From Odontocerum albicorne (lineage: Eukaryota; Arthropoda; Insecta; Trichoptera; Odontoceridae), in assembly GCA_949825065.1 (NCBI GenBank), contig OX463859.1, positions 19,242,634 to 19,306,633 of the forward strand: a stretch of 64,000 bases of DNA, read 5' to 3'. Below the pieces are notes generated by a model. It saw nothing but the letters and a program-made list of their open reading frames with translations. It did not search any database and was not told the origin of the DNA. Numbering within the stretch: the first letter of the stretch is position 1; every line of letters starts with the position of its first letter. Below are positions 12,308 through 23,300 of this stretch, in pieces. A program made the position numbers and the translations under genes.

Positions 12308-12700
12308 GATAAGATAACAATTTATATTGCGCCGTTTATGAAGTAGACTCTCATCAAGGGAGCTTTAATTTGAGATTCAAACCCACTCTTATTGTTAGAT
12401 TAAAAAAAAAAGAAGAGTGTCACAGTAGAATGGAAGTGAATGGTGCTATTAATGATATTAAATTGAACCGCATGTGTATATGTTTAGAAAACATCATTAG
12501 TAAGAAAATTGCAAAAAAATATACCAAAGGAAAACTAAAAAAAACCTTTGTCGATCTTCCACATGATATTAACAAATGTGTGGTTTATGTTTGAAATGTT
12601 CATATATAATTATAAATATAGATTTTCTCCCAAATAGGCTAATATTTTAGAGCTTAATTAAGCTGCACATACCATCCATATCTCGAACACATTGAGGCAG
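12308..12700 (-). repeat. Dispersed repeat family 2, long copy
   Basis: It begins with 'tatattgcgccgtttatgaa', the reverse complement of the 'aacggcgcta' end, and contains 'gagattcaaacccactctt' (an inverted B-box-like sequence). It then has a body ending 'agctgcacataccatccata'. The body matches 29791-30190 and the right part of 37130-37420. An incidental 74-codon frame (12370-12594) lies inside and is not considered a gene. Confidence 0.55.
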
Positions 12701-13064
12701 ACTATTCTATGCCACAGCACTAGCAACGGCAAAAGTTCTATTTTAAAATTAGATCAATCCTGTAAAAAATTATTTATTCGAAGAACATGCAATCTAACTC
12801 AATTTTTTCCCTCTACAAAGCAGTTTCTCTAGCATATGTACAAAATATACAATGGAGCCATCAAATTTAGAGGTTTGAACACAAATATATAAATTTTGAT
12901 ATCAATCTTTTCGCGACACCTTAGCCAATTTATAGTACATATTTGCATACTTAGATATTTTTTTATGTCGGATATCTTTGATTTTTTTCCTTCATTCCCT
13001 TAAAGTGTTGCAAAGATTCCTAGCAACTAAAACCAAAATTTGACTCGTACAATCTCTGCATTTT
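12701..13064. other. AT-rich DNA, no recognised feature
   Basis: Nothing identified between the family 2 repeat and the LINE remnant. Confidence 0.5.
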
Positions 13065-13502
13065 TCGATTTTGGACTATGCGGACGTATGTTACTTGGAT
13101 GTTACAGAGGAACAGCTGGACAAATTACAGCGTCTTCAAAATGTGTGTCTAAGATTCATTTTCATTCAACCTACGAAAGTACAATCATATAACTTCATAC
13201 CAGAAAGAATTGAACTGGTTGAATGTTAGAAATAGACCAAATTTACATACTGTCTCTATTGTATAATATCCTTAACTGTCTTGCCGCACCCTCTTATCTC
13301 GCCGAAAATTTTCAGCTTCTTTCCAATCACGGATTAGCGCTACGTTCAAATAGAGATTGTTTGTTGGCCTTTCTATTTCACCGCTCCTCTTTCTTTACGT
13401 CGTCCTTTACTGTCCATGCAGTGAGACTCTGGAATAAGTTACAAACCAATATAAGACTCGCTCTGTCCTTTGCATGCTTTAAGAAGCGACTGAAAAACTC
13501 TT
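13065..13502 (+). pseudogene. LINE (CR1/jockey-like) reverse-transcriptase C-terminus
   Basis: In three frames, joined by shifts near 13215 and 13255, the plus strand reads 'LDYADVCYLDVTEEQLDKLQ', then 'LNWLNVRNRPNLHTV', then the frame ending at 13504. That frame includes 'LRSNRDCLLAFLFHRSSFFT' and 'FTVHAVRLWNKL ... SFACFKKRLKN'. This is the standard order for the end of the RT domain and C-terminal tail of CR1/jockey-type LINEs: DY.D..Y..., LW..RR..H, RS......P..RT..F..SF...A..LWN.LP. The ORF stops at 13502-13504 and the 3' UTR follows. It is 5'-truncated and dead. Confidence 0.85.
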
Positions 13503-13504
13503 AA

Positions 13505-13828
13505 TTTCTAGTCAGTAAAATAACGTGTTTCATTTCTGATTTTTCTTTTCCTTTCCTCTCCACCATTCCTCCCTTTCCTTTTGATTGATGATATCTCACT
13601 TTATATGAAAAATAATGTTCGGGTGATTGTCCGTCTTTGTGGGGTTCGTGGGTATGTGCTCACGTATATGTTTATGGATTTCGTGAGGATAGATAGTCAT
13701 TTGAATGATTTATGCGACCACGTAACTTGATTCATTTACTTTTGTCTGGTTGGCTGGAAGAGATGGCCGCTTGACAATAAGCCCGCCAGATTATATTTGC
13801 AATTAAAGTGTTAAATAAATAAATTATA
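13505..13828 (+). mobile_element. LINE 3' UTR and tail
   Basis: This follows the LINE stop codon. It contains 'tctggttggctggaagagat', 'caataagcccgccagatt' and a terminal 'taaataaataaatt' microsatellite-like tail. The same tail is found on SINE family 1 (42318-42400), on the minus-strand LINE end at 25665 and at 59225-59345. It marks the recognition end used in target-primed reverse transcription. Confidence 0.75.
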
Positions 13829-13904
13829 ATTTATGTATGAAGGCATTTTATCTTTTGTCTTTGTCGACGAAGTTTTCAATGCATACAGAAACTATATTGT
13901 TAAG

Positions 13905-14700
13905 CCACAATAATTGTTAGCATACGCTAATGAACCTATTTATCTAATGCATATATCCATGAACACTACACTCATTCGCACAGCTGATTATCTAATACAT
14001 CCTTCTATATGCTGCTTATGTGTCAATTAGGTTTCCGATGGATGAAAAAATAATACCTTGTTGGACCACAATAATTGTAAGCGTATACCATTGAAGCTAT
14101 TCATCTAAAGTTTAAATCCACCAACACCACACCCATTCGCACGGCTGGCTGTCCAACAACGCCTTTGATGTGCTGCCTTTGTCAACCAGGTTTCTGATCG
14201 ATAAAAAATAATACCTTGTTAGCCCACAATAATTGTAAGCGTGTGCTAATGAAGCTATTCCTCTAAAGTTTAAATCCACAAACACCACACCCATTCGCAC
14301 GGTTCTCTGTCCAACAGAGCCTTTGATGTGCTGCCTTTGTCAACCAGGTTTCCGATGGATGAAAAAATAATACCTTGTTGGGCCACAATAATTGTAAGCG
14401 TGTGCTAATGAAGCCATTCATCTAAAGCTTAAATCCACCAACACCACACCCATTCGCACGGTAAGCTGTCCAACTGAGCCTTTAATGTGCTGTTTTTGTC
14501 AACCAGGTTTCCGATGAATAAAAAATAATACCTTTTTAGGCCACAATAATTGTAAGCGTGTACTAATGAAACTATTCATCTAAAGCTTAAATCCACCAAC
14601 ACCACACCTGTTCGCACGGTTGGCTGTCCAATAGATTATTCTATGTGCTGCATTTATCAACCAGGTTTCCGATGCATACAAATAATAACGTGTTAGGCTA
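13905..14700. repeat. Satellite-like tandem array, about 159-bp unit, about 5 copies
   Basis: 'ccacaataattg' recurs at 13905, 14066, 14224, 14383 and 14541, giving a spacing of 157-161 bp. Each unit also holds 'accacacccattcgcacgg' and 'aaccaggtttccgatg'. The first and last units are the most diverged, as expected for the edges of an array. No coding frame is conserved across units. Confidence 0.9.
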
Positions 14701-15558
14701 CAACAAGAGTACGTTGTGAAAATTTATTGTGGCATGTATTGCAAAATTATTCATTTGAAAAATATTTCAGCCAATTGCGTTTAGTGTAATTACAGCCAAT
14801 TACATTTGGTATGGGTTTTGAACAGTGATTAATATTTATTTTCAGTAAATAAATCACTATTTGTTTATTATTTGATACGGGTAGTTTTCCGGTGTATACA
14901 TTGTTAAATTTCGTTCGTGTAAATAGTACAATTATTGATTTCACTGGCTGCTGGACATTTGAAAGGTTATTGTGTATTGAGGGTGATACAATAATTTTCA
15001 AATTGGATTTTAATTTCAGATAAGGTTTTGTTTATATATAAACGAGTGCAGTTTTTGCTTAAAACTTTACATGTGAGATGATAAGTATGTCTACGAAGGA
15101 TTTTAGGCACTGATATATTTTCTAGTTATGTTATAAATTTCGCTTCATGAAATAATTTCATCTGTTAATTACGCTTGAAGTAAAACCGGAAAATCTTAAT
15201 GATTTATGTGCCTTTTAAATCGACAGCGTTTAAATTTTCCATAAAGTATCGTGACTTTGATATAAATAATATGATTGATATGAAATCGTTAGTAATTAGT
15301 TTATTTTCTCCATAGTAAAAGCTTAGCTTGATAACATTTTCTAAGAAAAATATTTGAATATAATTAATTACAGATGAAAGATAATGATTCTTCGATATTC
15401 CTCATTTATAATAATTTAATTAATCCTAATTGATCATTCAGACATAATAAAATAACATTGTTTTAGGCCTCATTTAAATAGGCCCGTTACTCGCGGTTCT
15501 TCATCGCAGTTGTTTTGAATATTGTTCTGCACGTGAAAAGGCAACAATACACGATTAC
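14701..15558. other. AT-rich DNA, no recognised feature
   Basis: Nothing identified. Confidence 0.6.
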
Positions 15559-15850
15559 TTCTCCCTGGCTCCATCCCAACTCACTGTTTGCGATTACTGT
15601 TGGGGTCAGCTCTCCTCGTCCTCAGGTTGTATGCTCTTCTGTCCCGGGCTACGTCCCCCAGGCCGTGCCTCTGCATCAGATTATCTTTTTGCACCACCCA
15701 TGAATTCTTTGGTCTTACTCTGGTTGTTATTCGAGGAAGATCCATGGAGATTGCCTGGTTCACAAGGTGCTCTGCGTCCAACGTGCCCATACCATCTCAA
15801 TCGCCTCTCCTCCATCTTATTGTTGATGTCTGCAACAATACACGCTAACG
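15559..15850 (-). pseudogene. LINE reverse-transcriptase C-terminal remnant
   Basis: On the minus strand 'INNKMEERRLRWYGHVGRR' runs into a shifted frame with 'NQAISMDLPRITTRVRPKNS' and ends 'RRADPNS'. This is the RLRWYGHV...GRPK.W...ADP order common at the end of arthropod LINE ORF2 proteins. GC content is higher than its flanks, consistent with recent coding origin. At least one frameshift is visible. Confidence 0.75.
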
Positions 15851-16470
15851 TTAAGCGCTTATGACTATTAATATCAGATGAAACTTTAAACTAAATTACG
15901 ACTTTTTTTTTTTGTACCTTTGTGAATCGGAAATCAAAATCCTCGAACGGAAGTCAAGCATCCTATTCACTGCACCACGGAGAGCAATACGATATTCATT
16001 TTAAAAAGTTTATTACTGCTTTGAACGTGTTCAGTACTTCCTCGTATTAATAAAACTTAAGCTATTGTTAAAGTGATTAAATGTATCAATACCCGAAGCA
16101 GTTACATTCAGAATCCTCTTTAATGAAACTTGGTCGGGAAGCCCAGTTTTTCATTAATTATTGAGCATAGTTAAGTGTAGTTTTTAGTAAGTGTTGACGA
16201 TTTTTTTTCTAGCGATGCTAGAAAGGTTTTAAAACATTTATTGGGAACTAAATATTTCTTCTTACGCTCAAGGAATTATAGTAAAGAATTCTCAATGCAA
16301 ACTGTAAGGTAAAGCTACGTTTAGTTACCAAACTAACCATGTTACGACCTTTAAATGGTCAATTTATTAAAATCGTTAAGAAGGATATAATTTGTTAGAA
16401 TAATATACCATAAAGTTCCTTGGATTGTACGTTAGCCAACAAGACGCGATTGGAGAATCATAATAAAAAA
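15851..16470. other. No recognised feature
   Basis: AT-rich DNA. A weak tRNA-like stretch near 15920-15985 ('cggaaatcaaaatcctcgaa') is too short to call. Confidence 0.5.
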
Positions 16471-16560
16471 AAGATAACGTATATAGCGCCATTCAGAGAG
16501 TAGATTTTCTTTAAGGGCGGTTTTCCTTGGGAATCAAGCCCTCTTTTATTGAAATATTAA
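16471..16560 (-). repeat. Dispersed repeat family 2, end fragment
   Basis: 'tatagcgccattcagagagt' followed by 'gggaatcaagccctctttta' matches the 12308 and 29791 copies in order and spacing. Confidence 0.55.
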
Positions 16561-17644
16561 TGTTTTATAAAAAAAATAGGTTGTGCGTGTGTGAAAACAA
16601 ATGGCGTAATAAATATTTTTGCAAAAGCAATACATAGTTAAGATCTGCTTCTATTGGCAAAGAGTGCTAACTGCAGACAATTATCTATGCCACTGCAGAT
16701 AATTGATTATGACATTGCACACAATTGACTATAGCGCTACGGACAGTTATGTTATATTTATTGCTTTATTTTTCGAGACGAGGAATTTGGTTTAATGTTA
16801 AGTGTAAGAAATGTGTGGTGTCTCCAGTAAAAGAAAATTGTGGTGTCCCCAGTAAACTAGGCTTTAGCCTGTATCTCGCTGAGGACATACAGCATAAAAA
16901 ATAAATTGATACTTCTTTCCGATTTTTGATTACATAAAACTACAGAATTACCGAATTATTACAGTATTAAAGTAGATAATGAAAAAAAAGTGTATTTTTG
17001 GAGGAAATGTCGATATAGCATCAAATAGCTTAAGTTTTAGATATCCTAAATATTTTCAGCATCTTCATATAAACATAGTGTGGATAATTCGATTTCATCA
17101 CCGTACACGCTGTTATGGGGGAAGAATAAGTCCCTACAGAGCGTGATCTACACTGAAAGCTCTACATATTCTTTATTTATTAAAAGTGTGACGCCATTTA
17201 ATGACGAAGAAAGAACAGCCCTTCGAAACTTCTCTGGTGTATAGTGAACGGTGTGTCGAATAGTTTGATTGGTCCAACTTTATGTTGCGCAAGTAATGAA
17301 ACCGGTTGTGTTAATTCTAAACCGGTGTTTTTTTAATTCATCATTATTTCATTGATTTATCATGATTTCACCAAGTTCGTAATTTTCACGAATTTTGACA
17401 AGTACTAGCTTGTAAGGTTCGTATTCCAATTTTTAAGATTTTTCGTTCTTGCTTCTTTACATTTAAGGACTATAAAAATGGTATTGACATTCGATTGGCG
17501 TGTATCTTGCTATGAACGAGTTCATCGACCATAAAATGGTTGAGTTTTAGAAATCTTCTTTGAAATCGGGTATTCAGTACTGTGACCATTCGTTAGATGT
17601 GTTTTTTGAGCCATGTTCCATATAAGTTTTGATTTCGCGGCCCA
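16561..17644. other. No recognised feature
   Basis: Short internal direct repeats occur near 16660-16740 (variants of 'gcagataattga') and 16815-16860 ('tggtgtccccagtaaa'). No element was recognised. Confidence 0.5.
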
Positions 17645-17765
17645 AGTAACATGTATACATACCATCACGCCACAGAAAAGTTAGAGTGCCAGACTTTCCT
17701 ATCTAAACACACATCTTATAAATCCATGCACTTTCTTGTACAACTCCTACGATTTCCATAACTTA
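17645..17765 (+). repeat. Dispersed repeat family 4 ('gactttcctatctaaacaca')
   Basis: It contains 'agagtgccagactttcctat' and 'caactcctacgatttcc'. Matching copies lie at 22650-22800 and 58745-58885 (plus) and at 28200-28335 and 39205-39390 (minus). The class is unknown. Confidence 0.6.
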
Positions 17766-18060
17766 ATACATTTCCTTCTTTTAAAATGTTAAAAAAAAAT
17801 TACAAAATATTTTTGACATAATTACATGTATGTTAAACGTAAGAACATGTTTAACATAAAAATAAATAAAAAAATGACAAAGCACATATGTTAAACATCT
17901 CAATGTATCAAATGTTTAACATAAAAACATATAACTTGTTTAACATTTAATCATAACATGTTTAAAATGATTCATATTTTCTTTAATATGAAAACATGGA
18001 TGACCAAGAGATTCATATAATAAATGTAAATTCTGTTTTATATGAATGGAAGTTAAACGA
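17766..18060. repeat. Degenerate inverted/tandem 'tgtttaacat' repeats
   Basis: Variants of 'tgtttaacat' and its complement 'atgttaaac' recur about eight times between 17785 and 17965, giving local foldback potential. The region is low complexity with no coding sequence. Confidence 0.5.
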
Positions 18061-18685
18061 ATGGGTGAAAAAAAATTAAAGGAGCCGAATAGAGAACTGT
18101 ATGTGGGATGAAAAGAGTCCGTGGGTTAGTATTCACATTGTGATACTTTTCACATTGCCTGCTATTTATTTAACATTTATACTGTGATCAAAAAGTTTGA
18201 ACCGTGTTAAACGTGATTTTGTTTGTAAGACTGTTTTTTTATACATCTCGGGCTATGAACACTGTCTGAAAGAAAAATCTATAAAATCAACACATATTAA
18301 TACTTGTATATTATTTATAAACCTGTTCAAACAGTTCACTAATTAACTTTTTGTGTTCGACAATTTAGGAAGAAATTCATAAGTTCATTTATTGAATAAA
18401 ATATTTAATATTAAAGAAGAAAACTCTTTATTATTCCAGTATTACAAGTGTTTTAACTCTCTAACGATGGAATTATCCCGCTTTGTTAGGAGAGCAATTT
18501 TTATGTCTAATTTGTATTTACCTGAATGTTGAGGAACATGACCCGCATTGAAAGTGCTGTATGCACTCTTCTTCAGTCCTCTCCATATTCCACTTCCCCC
18601 GGAGCCTTATGCAAAGGCAGGTCTGTAGATTTTTATCTGTGGTTTCTTATAACATAAGTGTTTTTAAATGTATGTACAATACCAT
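18061..18685. other. No recognised feature
   Basis: AT-rich DNA with chance frames only. Confidence 0.5.
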
Positions 18686-18860
18686 ATATGAGGCAGTCGT
18701 TGCGCTGTTACACACTAGACTTCCATGCGGAAGGTTACTGGTTTGAACATACGCTACTTCTCATAAATAACACAGACATTTTTCTGCTCAGTATTCGGGA
18801 GTATAGAACACCAATGACTTGGGTCATGGTGTCAGGACTGTATTTGATAAATTACATAGT
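18686..18860 (+). repeat. SINE family 3, 5' half
   Basis: 'agtcgttgcgctgttacaca' with 'ttccatgcggaaggttactg' and the B-box-like 'tggtttgaacatacgc', then 'cgggagtatagaacaccaat'. This matches the head and proximal body of the 8895 copy. The distal body is absent. Confidence 0.6.
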
Positions 18861-19021
18861 TCACATCCCCAATACTAAATTCCCAACATTTCATGCTTCC
18901 TGAAACATGTTTCTCGAAACAAAATAATTTAGTATATTTTTAATACTGTCGCTAAGATTAAGTCAATAAAAGAAAAGGTTATCTTAAGTGCTCACCGCCT
19001 TGGAGTACAAGATTATATCCT

Positions 19022-19243
19022 GGATTGTAAAGAATCCCATGGTCATTGTTTGTTTAGGAAAAGGGCCTATAATAAATTCAATTTTGTTTTGGTTATACAA
19101 ATGGAATATTGCAGCGCCAACTTAGGTGGTCGGCTCGGGTTGTAAAACTACATTCCGGATTGTAAAGAATTCCATGGTCATTGTTTGTTTAGGAAAAGGG
19201 TCTATAATAAATTCAATTTTGTTTTGGTTATACAAATGGAAAT
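19022..19243 (+). repeat. Tandem duplication, 135-bp period, two copies
   Basis: A block of about 87 bp beginning 'ggattgtaaagaat' is repeated at 19022 and 19157, with one or two substitutions. The spacer between the copies (19109-19156) is not repeated after the second copy. Confidence 0.9.
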
Positions 19244-19470
19244 TGTAAGGCCAGCGGTAAACGACTGAGAAGACAAAAGCAGGGTCATAAAAAATCCATT
19301 GCTCAAGGAAGCAATAAATTCTGTCTAGACGATATACCCTTTTGATGAATTCTATGAGACACCGATCTCAATTGTCTTTTAAAAATAAAGTATCATGTCT
19401 ATGACGTTACTATGTGAAACTATTATTTTAAGTGAGAATGAGTACATGTAGCTTCCCTTTCTCGCAAGTG

Positions 19471-19870
19471 GGTATAAAAGGCCAGAAATTTCTTTAGGAG
19501 CGGACTTGTGCCTCCAGATACCACACGGTTAGGACGTCTCTCCAGAAACAGTGTTTGTACGGAAGACAGCCAGACTAGTTTTCTTCGTATATCGCAGAAG
19601 TCCAGGACGCCATCTTTAATTATGGGTGAATATTATTCCTTTTAATTTCAATGCTGGATTTCGTCGCCACGCTAAAACCCACCGATCAAAGTAATTTCAA
19701 ATTGTTATTGAAATCTCCCTTGCTAAATACAACACAGTCTTTCTTGCCAATTTTAAACTTTTTTTCTTGACATTCGTCAAGTTTTTTTTTAATATTTTTT
19801 TTCTTTTTCTTTTTTTTTAATATAATAAACTGTTTCATTCCAAATTATAATTTGTTTAATTGTGTCGCCT
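19471..19870 (+). promoter_or_regulatory. Possible solo-LTR-like promoter and poly(A) segment
   Basis: 'gggtataaaaggcc' is a strong TATA box (TATAAAAG at 19473-19480). A GC-richer stretch follows downstream, then a T-rich run and 'aataaactg' near 19826, which could serve as a poly(A) signal. The spacing resembles the U3-R-U5 layout of an LTR. Terminal TG/CA boundaries and a target duplication were not found, so this could equally be a chance promoter-like sequence. Confidence 0.3.
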
Positions 19871-20094
19871 GTCCCTGCGAGAGTTGAGAGAGAGTTATTC
19901 AGAGTCAAAGGAACCCAACAAACCCCTGAGATCTAAGGAGTTCCTGCCTCTTTAAGAAAGGCCGAGCTGAACGGGCGTGTCATACCTCATATGATGGTAA
20001 TGTTTTATAACTAATTTATGTATTGAAATGTGTACAACCTCATATTGTTTTAAATAGGAAAGAGGTGTGACAATATTAATTATTTAAAAAATAA

Positions 20095-20335
20095 GTAAAA
20101 CAAAAACACGCTGGTGCGCTGCGATCATGTCCCTTTGATGTGCTGTCGGTTTCAATACAACAGTTTGGCTGGTGACTTTGCTGGTGAGCAACGGCTCACT
20201 CACTTTAAGAAGAGAAACAAAACAAGAAATAATACTCCATAGCACAATTTCGCTTTCCAACTAAATTAACGTTGGTATGGCGAAGGGATACTTGATTACG
20301 AGGGGCAGCAACGACGATATGCGTGAAAGTATTAT
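20095..20335 (+). repeat. SINE family 3, 3' half
   Basis: 'gagcaacggctcactcactt', 'ccatagcacaatttcgcttt' and 'caactaaattaacgttgg' match the distal body of the copies at 8895 and 57158. The tRNA-like head is missing. Confidence 0.65.
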
Positions 20336-20394
20336 TATATCTTAAAGCTCACCATTTTTCTATCCCTATACTTAATTTATTTATAGTATTATTA

Positions 20395-20515
20395 TTATCG
20401 TAATATTTTCGATCTGTCAATAATAGTGGGTTCAAATCCTGACTTACAGCGCCCTCGAGGAGTCTTGGGGCTTTTTAAACAGCGCTTTATAATTTGTCCT
20501 TGTACGAGTATTATT
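20395..20515 (+). repeat. Dispersed repeat family 2 fragment
   Basis: 'agtgggttcaaatcctgact', 'agcgccctcgaggagtcttg' and 'aacagcgctttataatttgt' match the 2105 copy in the same orientation. The B box is well kept. Confidence 0.65.
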
Positions 20516-21114
20516 ATTACCTGGTTTCTATAGCACATTAGTCAACTACCTCTGCTACTGTGACCCCCCCACCCCCCGCATTGTCAATAACAATGAATCA
20601 TTTCATGATCTTCTTGTTTGAAATGTGACCAAAGTATCTATTTTCTATAGATCCAAATCCAATATTTTAATGACGAGTGATTTTTTGCATCATTTGCTTA
20701 TTTATAGCTTTAATATTTTTATCATTTGGGATTTTACTAACCATTTTATAGAAACAAAACACTATTTCACAGAAAGTTTTTCGATATATTTATCATAAAT
20801 ACTTCGCAAACATTGTATTTGTTTTGTTTTTCAGGCGCTGAAATTCGAGAAAATAAATTAGTATAGAGCCCAAATCCAGAATCCGTGCACAGAAATGCTC
20901 AAATGACGGTTACTAAAATAAATGCGAAAATCCGAGGAACCGTCTTAGTGACGTCATAATAATATATTGCGGATAATCCACAGATGGGATGCTGTATGTC
21001 AAGGGTCCGCAACCTTCGGCATTTGAACCATTGATTTGAGCAAGAATTATTTAAACTACCTAAATGGGTAGAAAATAGTATACACATATGTTATGTACGT
21101 TTATTAAGTCAACT
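20516..21114. other. No recognised feature
   Basis: AT-rich DNA with a short C-run (near 20563-20578). A polypyrimidine/AG acceptor-like sequence ends at 20834-20835 but has no supported exon after it. Confidence 0.5.
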
Positions 21115-21235
21115 TTTACAATTCATGCTGTTTGACTCTTGAACCAGCTACCGGCTAAAACAAGACTCGCACCGTCGTTGACGTGGTTTAAAAAGCGAAT
21201 CAAAAACATTATATCTTTATTCAGTGACATAGCAT
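21115..21235 (+). pseudogene. LINE (CR1/jockey-like) ORF end, decayed
   Basis: The plus strand reads 'FTIHAV', a shifted 'LNQLPAKTRLAPSLTWFKKR' and 'IKN', matching the LWN.LP...SFK.RLK end of the LINE at 13065. It is short and 5'-truncated. Confidence 0.6.
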
Positions 21236-21364
21236 ATTTATCCTGCCTCCCAAAATCGTTTTTTTTTCAATCTCCAATTTATTTTCCATGTAATTTATAA
21301 CCTTGTTTTTTTATGGCATAATAAAATGGAATTCAATGATATAAATACGTAATCAATAAATAAT

Positions 21365-21399
21365 AGGAAAGATATTTAAGAGATCTTAAGTGAAAACCA
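21365..21399 (-). repeat. SINE family 1, tail side of an interrupted copy
   Basis: 'gaaagatatttaagagatct' and 'taagtgaaaacca' match the tail side of the minus-strand SINE at 40030-40185. The SINE resumes at 21710, after an inserted LINE piece. Confidence 0.65.
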
Positions 21400-21709
21400 A
21401 ATATAAATCTCTATCAACTTTGGATCTTCAAAGAGCCAAAGTTGATAGAGAGTTGCTGACTAATATTAAAACCCGAAAGGTGTCCTACATAGAGGAGCAA
21501 AGTACACATTACTGCACCTGATCATCCAAGGCAAAATAGAAGGCAGAAGAGGTGTTGGCATGAGGCAAATCTCGTGGCTCCGCAATATACGTGATTGGAC
21601 TGGCATAAGGGGCGTAAGAGATCTTTTTCGGGCTGCTGGGGACAAAGATATCTACTCTCAAGTGATATTCAACGTTGGGGGGACCTGACATGACACTGAG
21701 AAGAAGAAG
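21400..21709 (+). pseudogene. LINE 3' end inserted into a SINE, with 12-bp target duplication
   Basis: The plus-strand frame reads 'LLHLIIQGKIEGRRGVGMRQ', then 'ISWLRNIRDWTGIRGVRDLF', then 'RAAGDKD'. This is the GKIEGRRxxGRxxxSWLxNIRDWTG...LFRAAxD tail of a common arthropod LINE type. The segment ends in a GAA-rich tail ('gagaagaagaag') and is flanked by direct repeats AAGTGAAAACCA at 21388-21399 and 21710-21721. Those repeats are the expected duplication of target-primed insertion. A perfect 16-bp hairpin (21408-21451) sits at its 5' end. Confidence 0.8.
21408..21451. repeat. Perfect 16-bp hairpin at the LINE 5' junction
   Basis: The arms 21408-21423 and 21436-21451 are exact reverse complements, with a 12-nt loop that is itself partly self-complementary. 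The position at the truncated LINE 5' end suggests a short inversion or template switch during insertion. Confidence 0.8.
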
Positions 21710-21820
21710 AAGTGAAAACCAGACTGATATATTTTTAAACTATTTAGTTCCAACGGGATTCGAACCTGTTATCTTTGAGAAGCATGACAGTCGTTTTACC
21801 AATTAGGCCATCGAGGTTTT
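21710..21820 (-). repeat. SINE family 1, head side of the interrupted copy
   Basis: On the minus strand this gives the tRNA-like head and a good B box (aggttcgaatcccgttgg), then 'atcagtctggttttcactt'. Together with 21365-21399 it reconstitutes one copy split by the LINE. Confidence 0.75.
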
Positions 21821-22547
21821 CAGGAGAGTTTTTCAGTGGCTAAAAAGATTAAGAACTCCTGCCGCACATGGATAATCCGTACCGCGTAAGTGGTGCGAAA
21901 CACTTTACTTGATTACGTACAATTTACATATAATACAGTGGAGGAATTAAATTGATTAAAACATACGCCACCCTCCACTTGGTTGTTTTATCAAATGAGA
22001 CTCGAAAATTTCAGACCTTGTGGCCTGAGAGATGAATTTCAATTGTGGAACCTTTCAATATTTCAGACTTTTGTTTTATGCGAAAAGAAAAACGCAAAAG
22101 CGAAATAACAAAAAAAAATTAATACAAATAATTGTTTTATATTAAAATCATTATGAAATTATACTTATGCCATCCCAAAATTTTTTTAGCGATTATCTAA
22201 TAAATTTGTTACAATTTCTCACAAGAATACGATCTAATCGTCAATTTTCGATATTTATTTGAATATGTTTTGCTAGCCTACAAAAATGTTTAGTGTTTAT
22301 CATGTAATTTTTTTCTAATGCCTCACAAACATATTTTCAAATTGTCAATTTACTATTAAAAATATAATTTAAATATGTTTTGGTGTCTCATAAAGCTGTA
22401 TAGTGTGTATAATATAAATTTGTTCAAATTTATCAAGAAAATATTTTCAAATCATAAATTTTCGATACAATTTTTTTTAATATGTTTTGCTTCCCATAAA
22501 ATGTGTTTTATACTTACATTGCATAGTTCAGCACAGTCATAAAGATG
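21821..22547. other. No recognised feature
   Basis: AT-rich DNA with loosely repeated variants around 'tatgttttgc' and 'tttcaaat', spaced about 100 bp apart (22180-22510). This is possibly a decayed tandem repeat but too diverged to call. Confidence 0.45.
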
Positions 22548-22640
22548 ACGACCTCCGTTGACTAGTTGATAAGGAGCTTATCTTACAACCCCAGGGTGGC
22601 AGGTTCAATTTTTGTTGGTACACAGATTAAAAAAAATACA
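22548..22640 (+). repeat. SINE family 1 head
   Basis: 'acgacctccgttgactagtt', then 'cagggtggcaggttcaattt' and 'ttgttggtacacag', in the family order. The body is absent; repeat family 4 follows directly. Confidence 0.65.
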
Positions 22641-22649
22641 GTATAGTTT

Positions 22650-22800
22650 TCATATGACGCATTATATGTACATACATATACATCATCACACAATTTTCCT
22701 GACGAGATAGGCAGATACGTCAGAGTGCCAGACGTTTTTATCTCAACTCGTATTTCTATCACATTCATTCAGCTCCTTTGAGCCTTTTTCCACATCCACG
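22650..22800 (+). repeat. Dispersed repeat family 4 copy
   Basis: 'cagagtgccagacgttttta' and 'cctttttccacatcc' align with the copies at 17645 and 58745. Confidence 0.5.
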
Positions 22801-22984
22801 TTTTACTCCCAATCGTCTAAGTTAGTACTTAAATATTTTTGTCGATTATCATCTCAGAAAATTTTGATGCTGTCTGGTTCAAGTATACATGTTTTAGTTG
22901 AGTACAATAAAAATTAATTTAACTGAAACCACATTATAAAATAAGTCCAAACAACCTTATTTCTCTATCTAGGATTGTTCGGAA

Positions 22985-23300
22985 AGTCACAATATTTATG
23001 AATGGTCACTTTTGTATAACATCCTTTACTTTCTCGCCGCTCTTTCTAATTTCACCGATGTAATTCATATCTTTGGATTATTGACTTACGATATACAAAA
23101 AAAAGTTTTTTTTAACTGACTTTTCTAGTTTACTGCTTTTTTTTATTACACTTTACTGTTCATTCAGTGATATTCTGGAAATATTTACCACCTAACGTAA
23201 GTCTCACTCAGTCATTAACATGTTTCAAACAGCAATTAAAAAAAACTTGCCTTTCTTCTTTGCTCTCCGTTTTTTGTTCACCGGTTGATGATATATCACT
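22985..23300 (+). pseudogene. Decayed LINE ORF end, same family as 13065
   Basis: The plus strand shows 'LLYNILYFLAALSNF' and, in shifted frames, a '...VHSVIFWKYLPPNV...' block, then 'acatgtttcaaacagcaatt' and a 3' UTR containing 'ttgatgatatatcacttta'. Each part has a counterpart in 13255-13605. It is heavily mutated. Confidence 0.6.

Noticed and set aside
13905..14700. A CRISPR-like array or gene cluster
   Set aside because: Units of about 159 bp are repeated over their whole length with no unique spacers, and the DNA is eukaryotic; this is a satellite.
15515..15864. Plus-strand frames (60-86 codons) in the GC-richer segment as a host exon
   Set aside because: The minus strand carries a recognisable LINE ORF end; the plus-strand frames are antisense to it.
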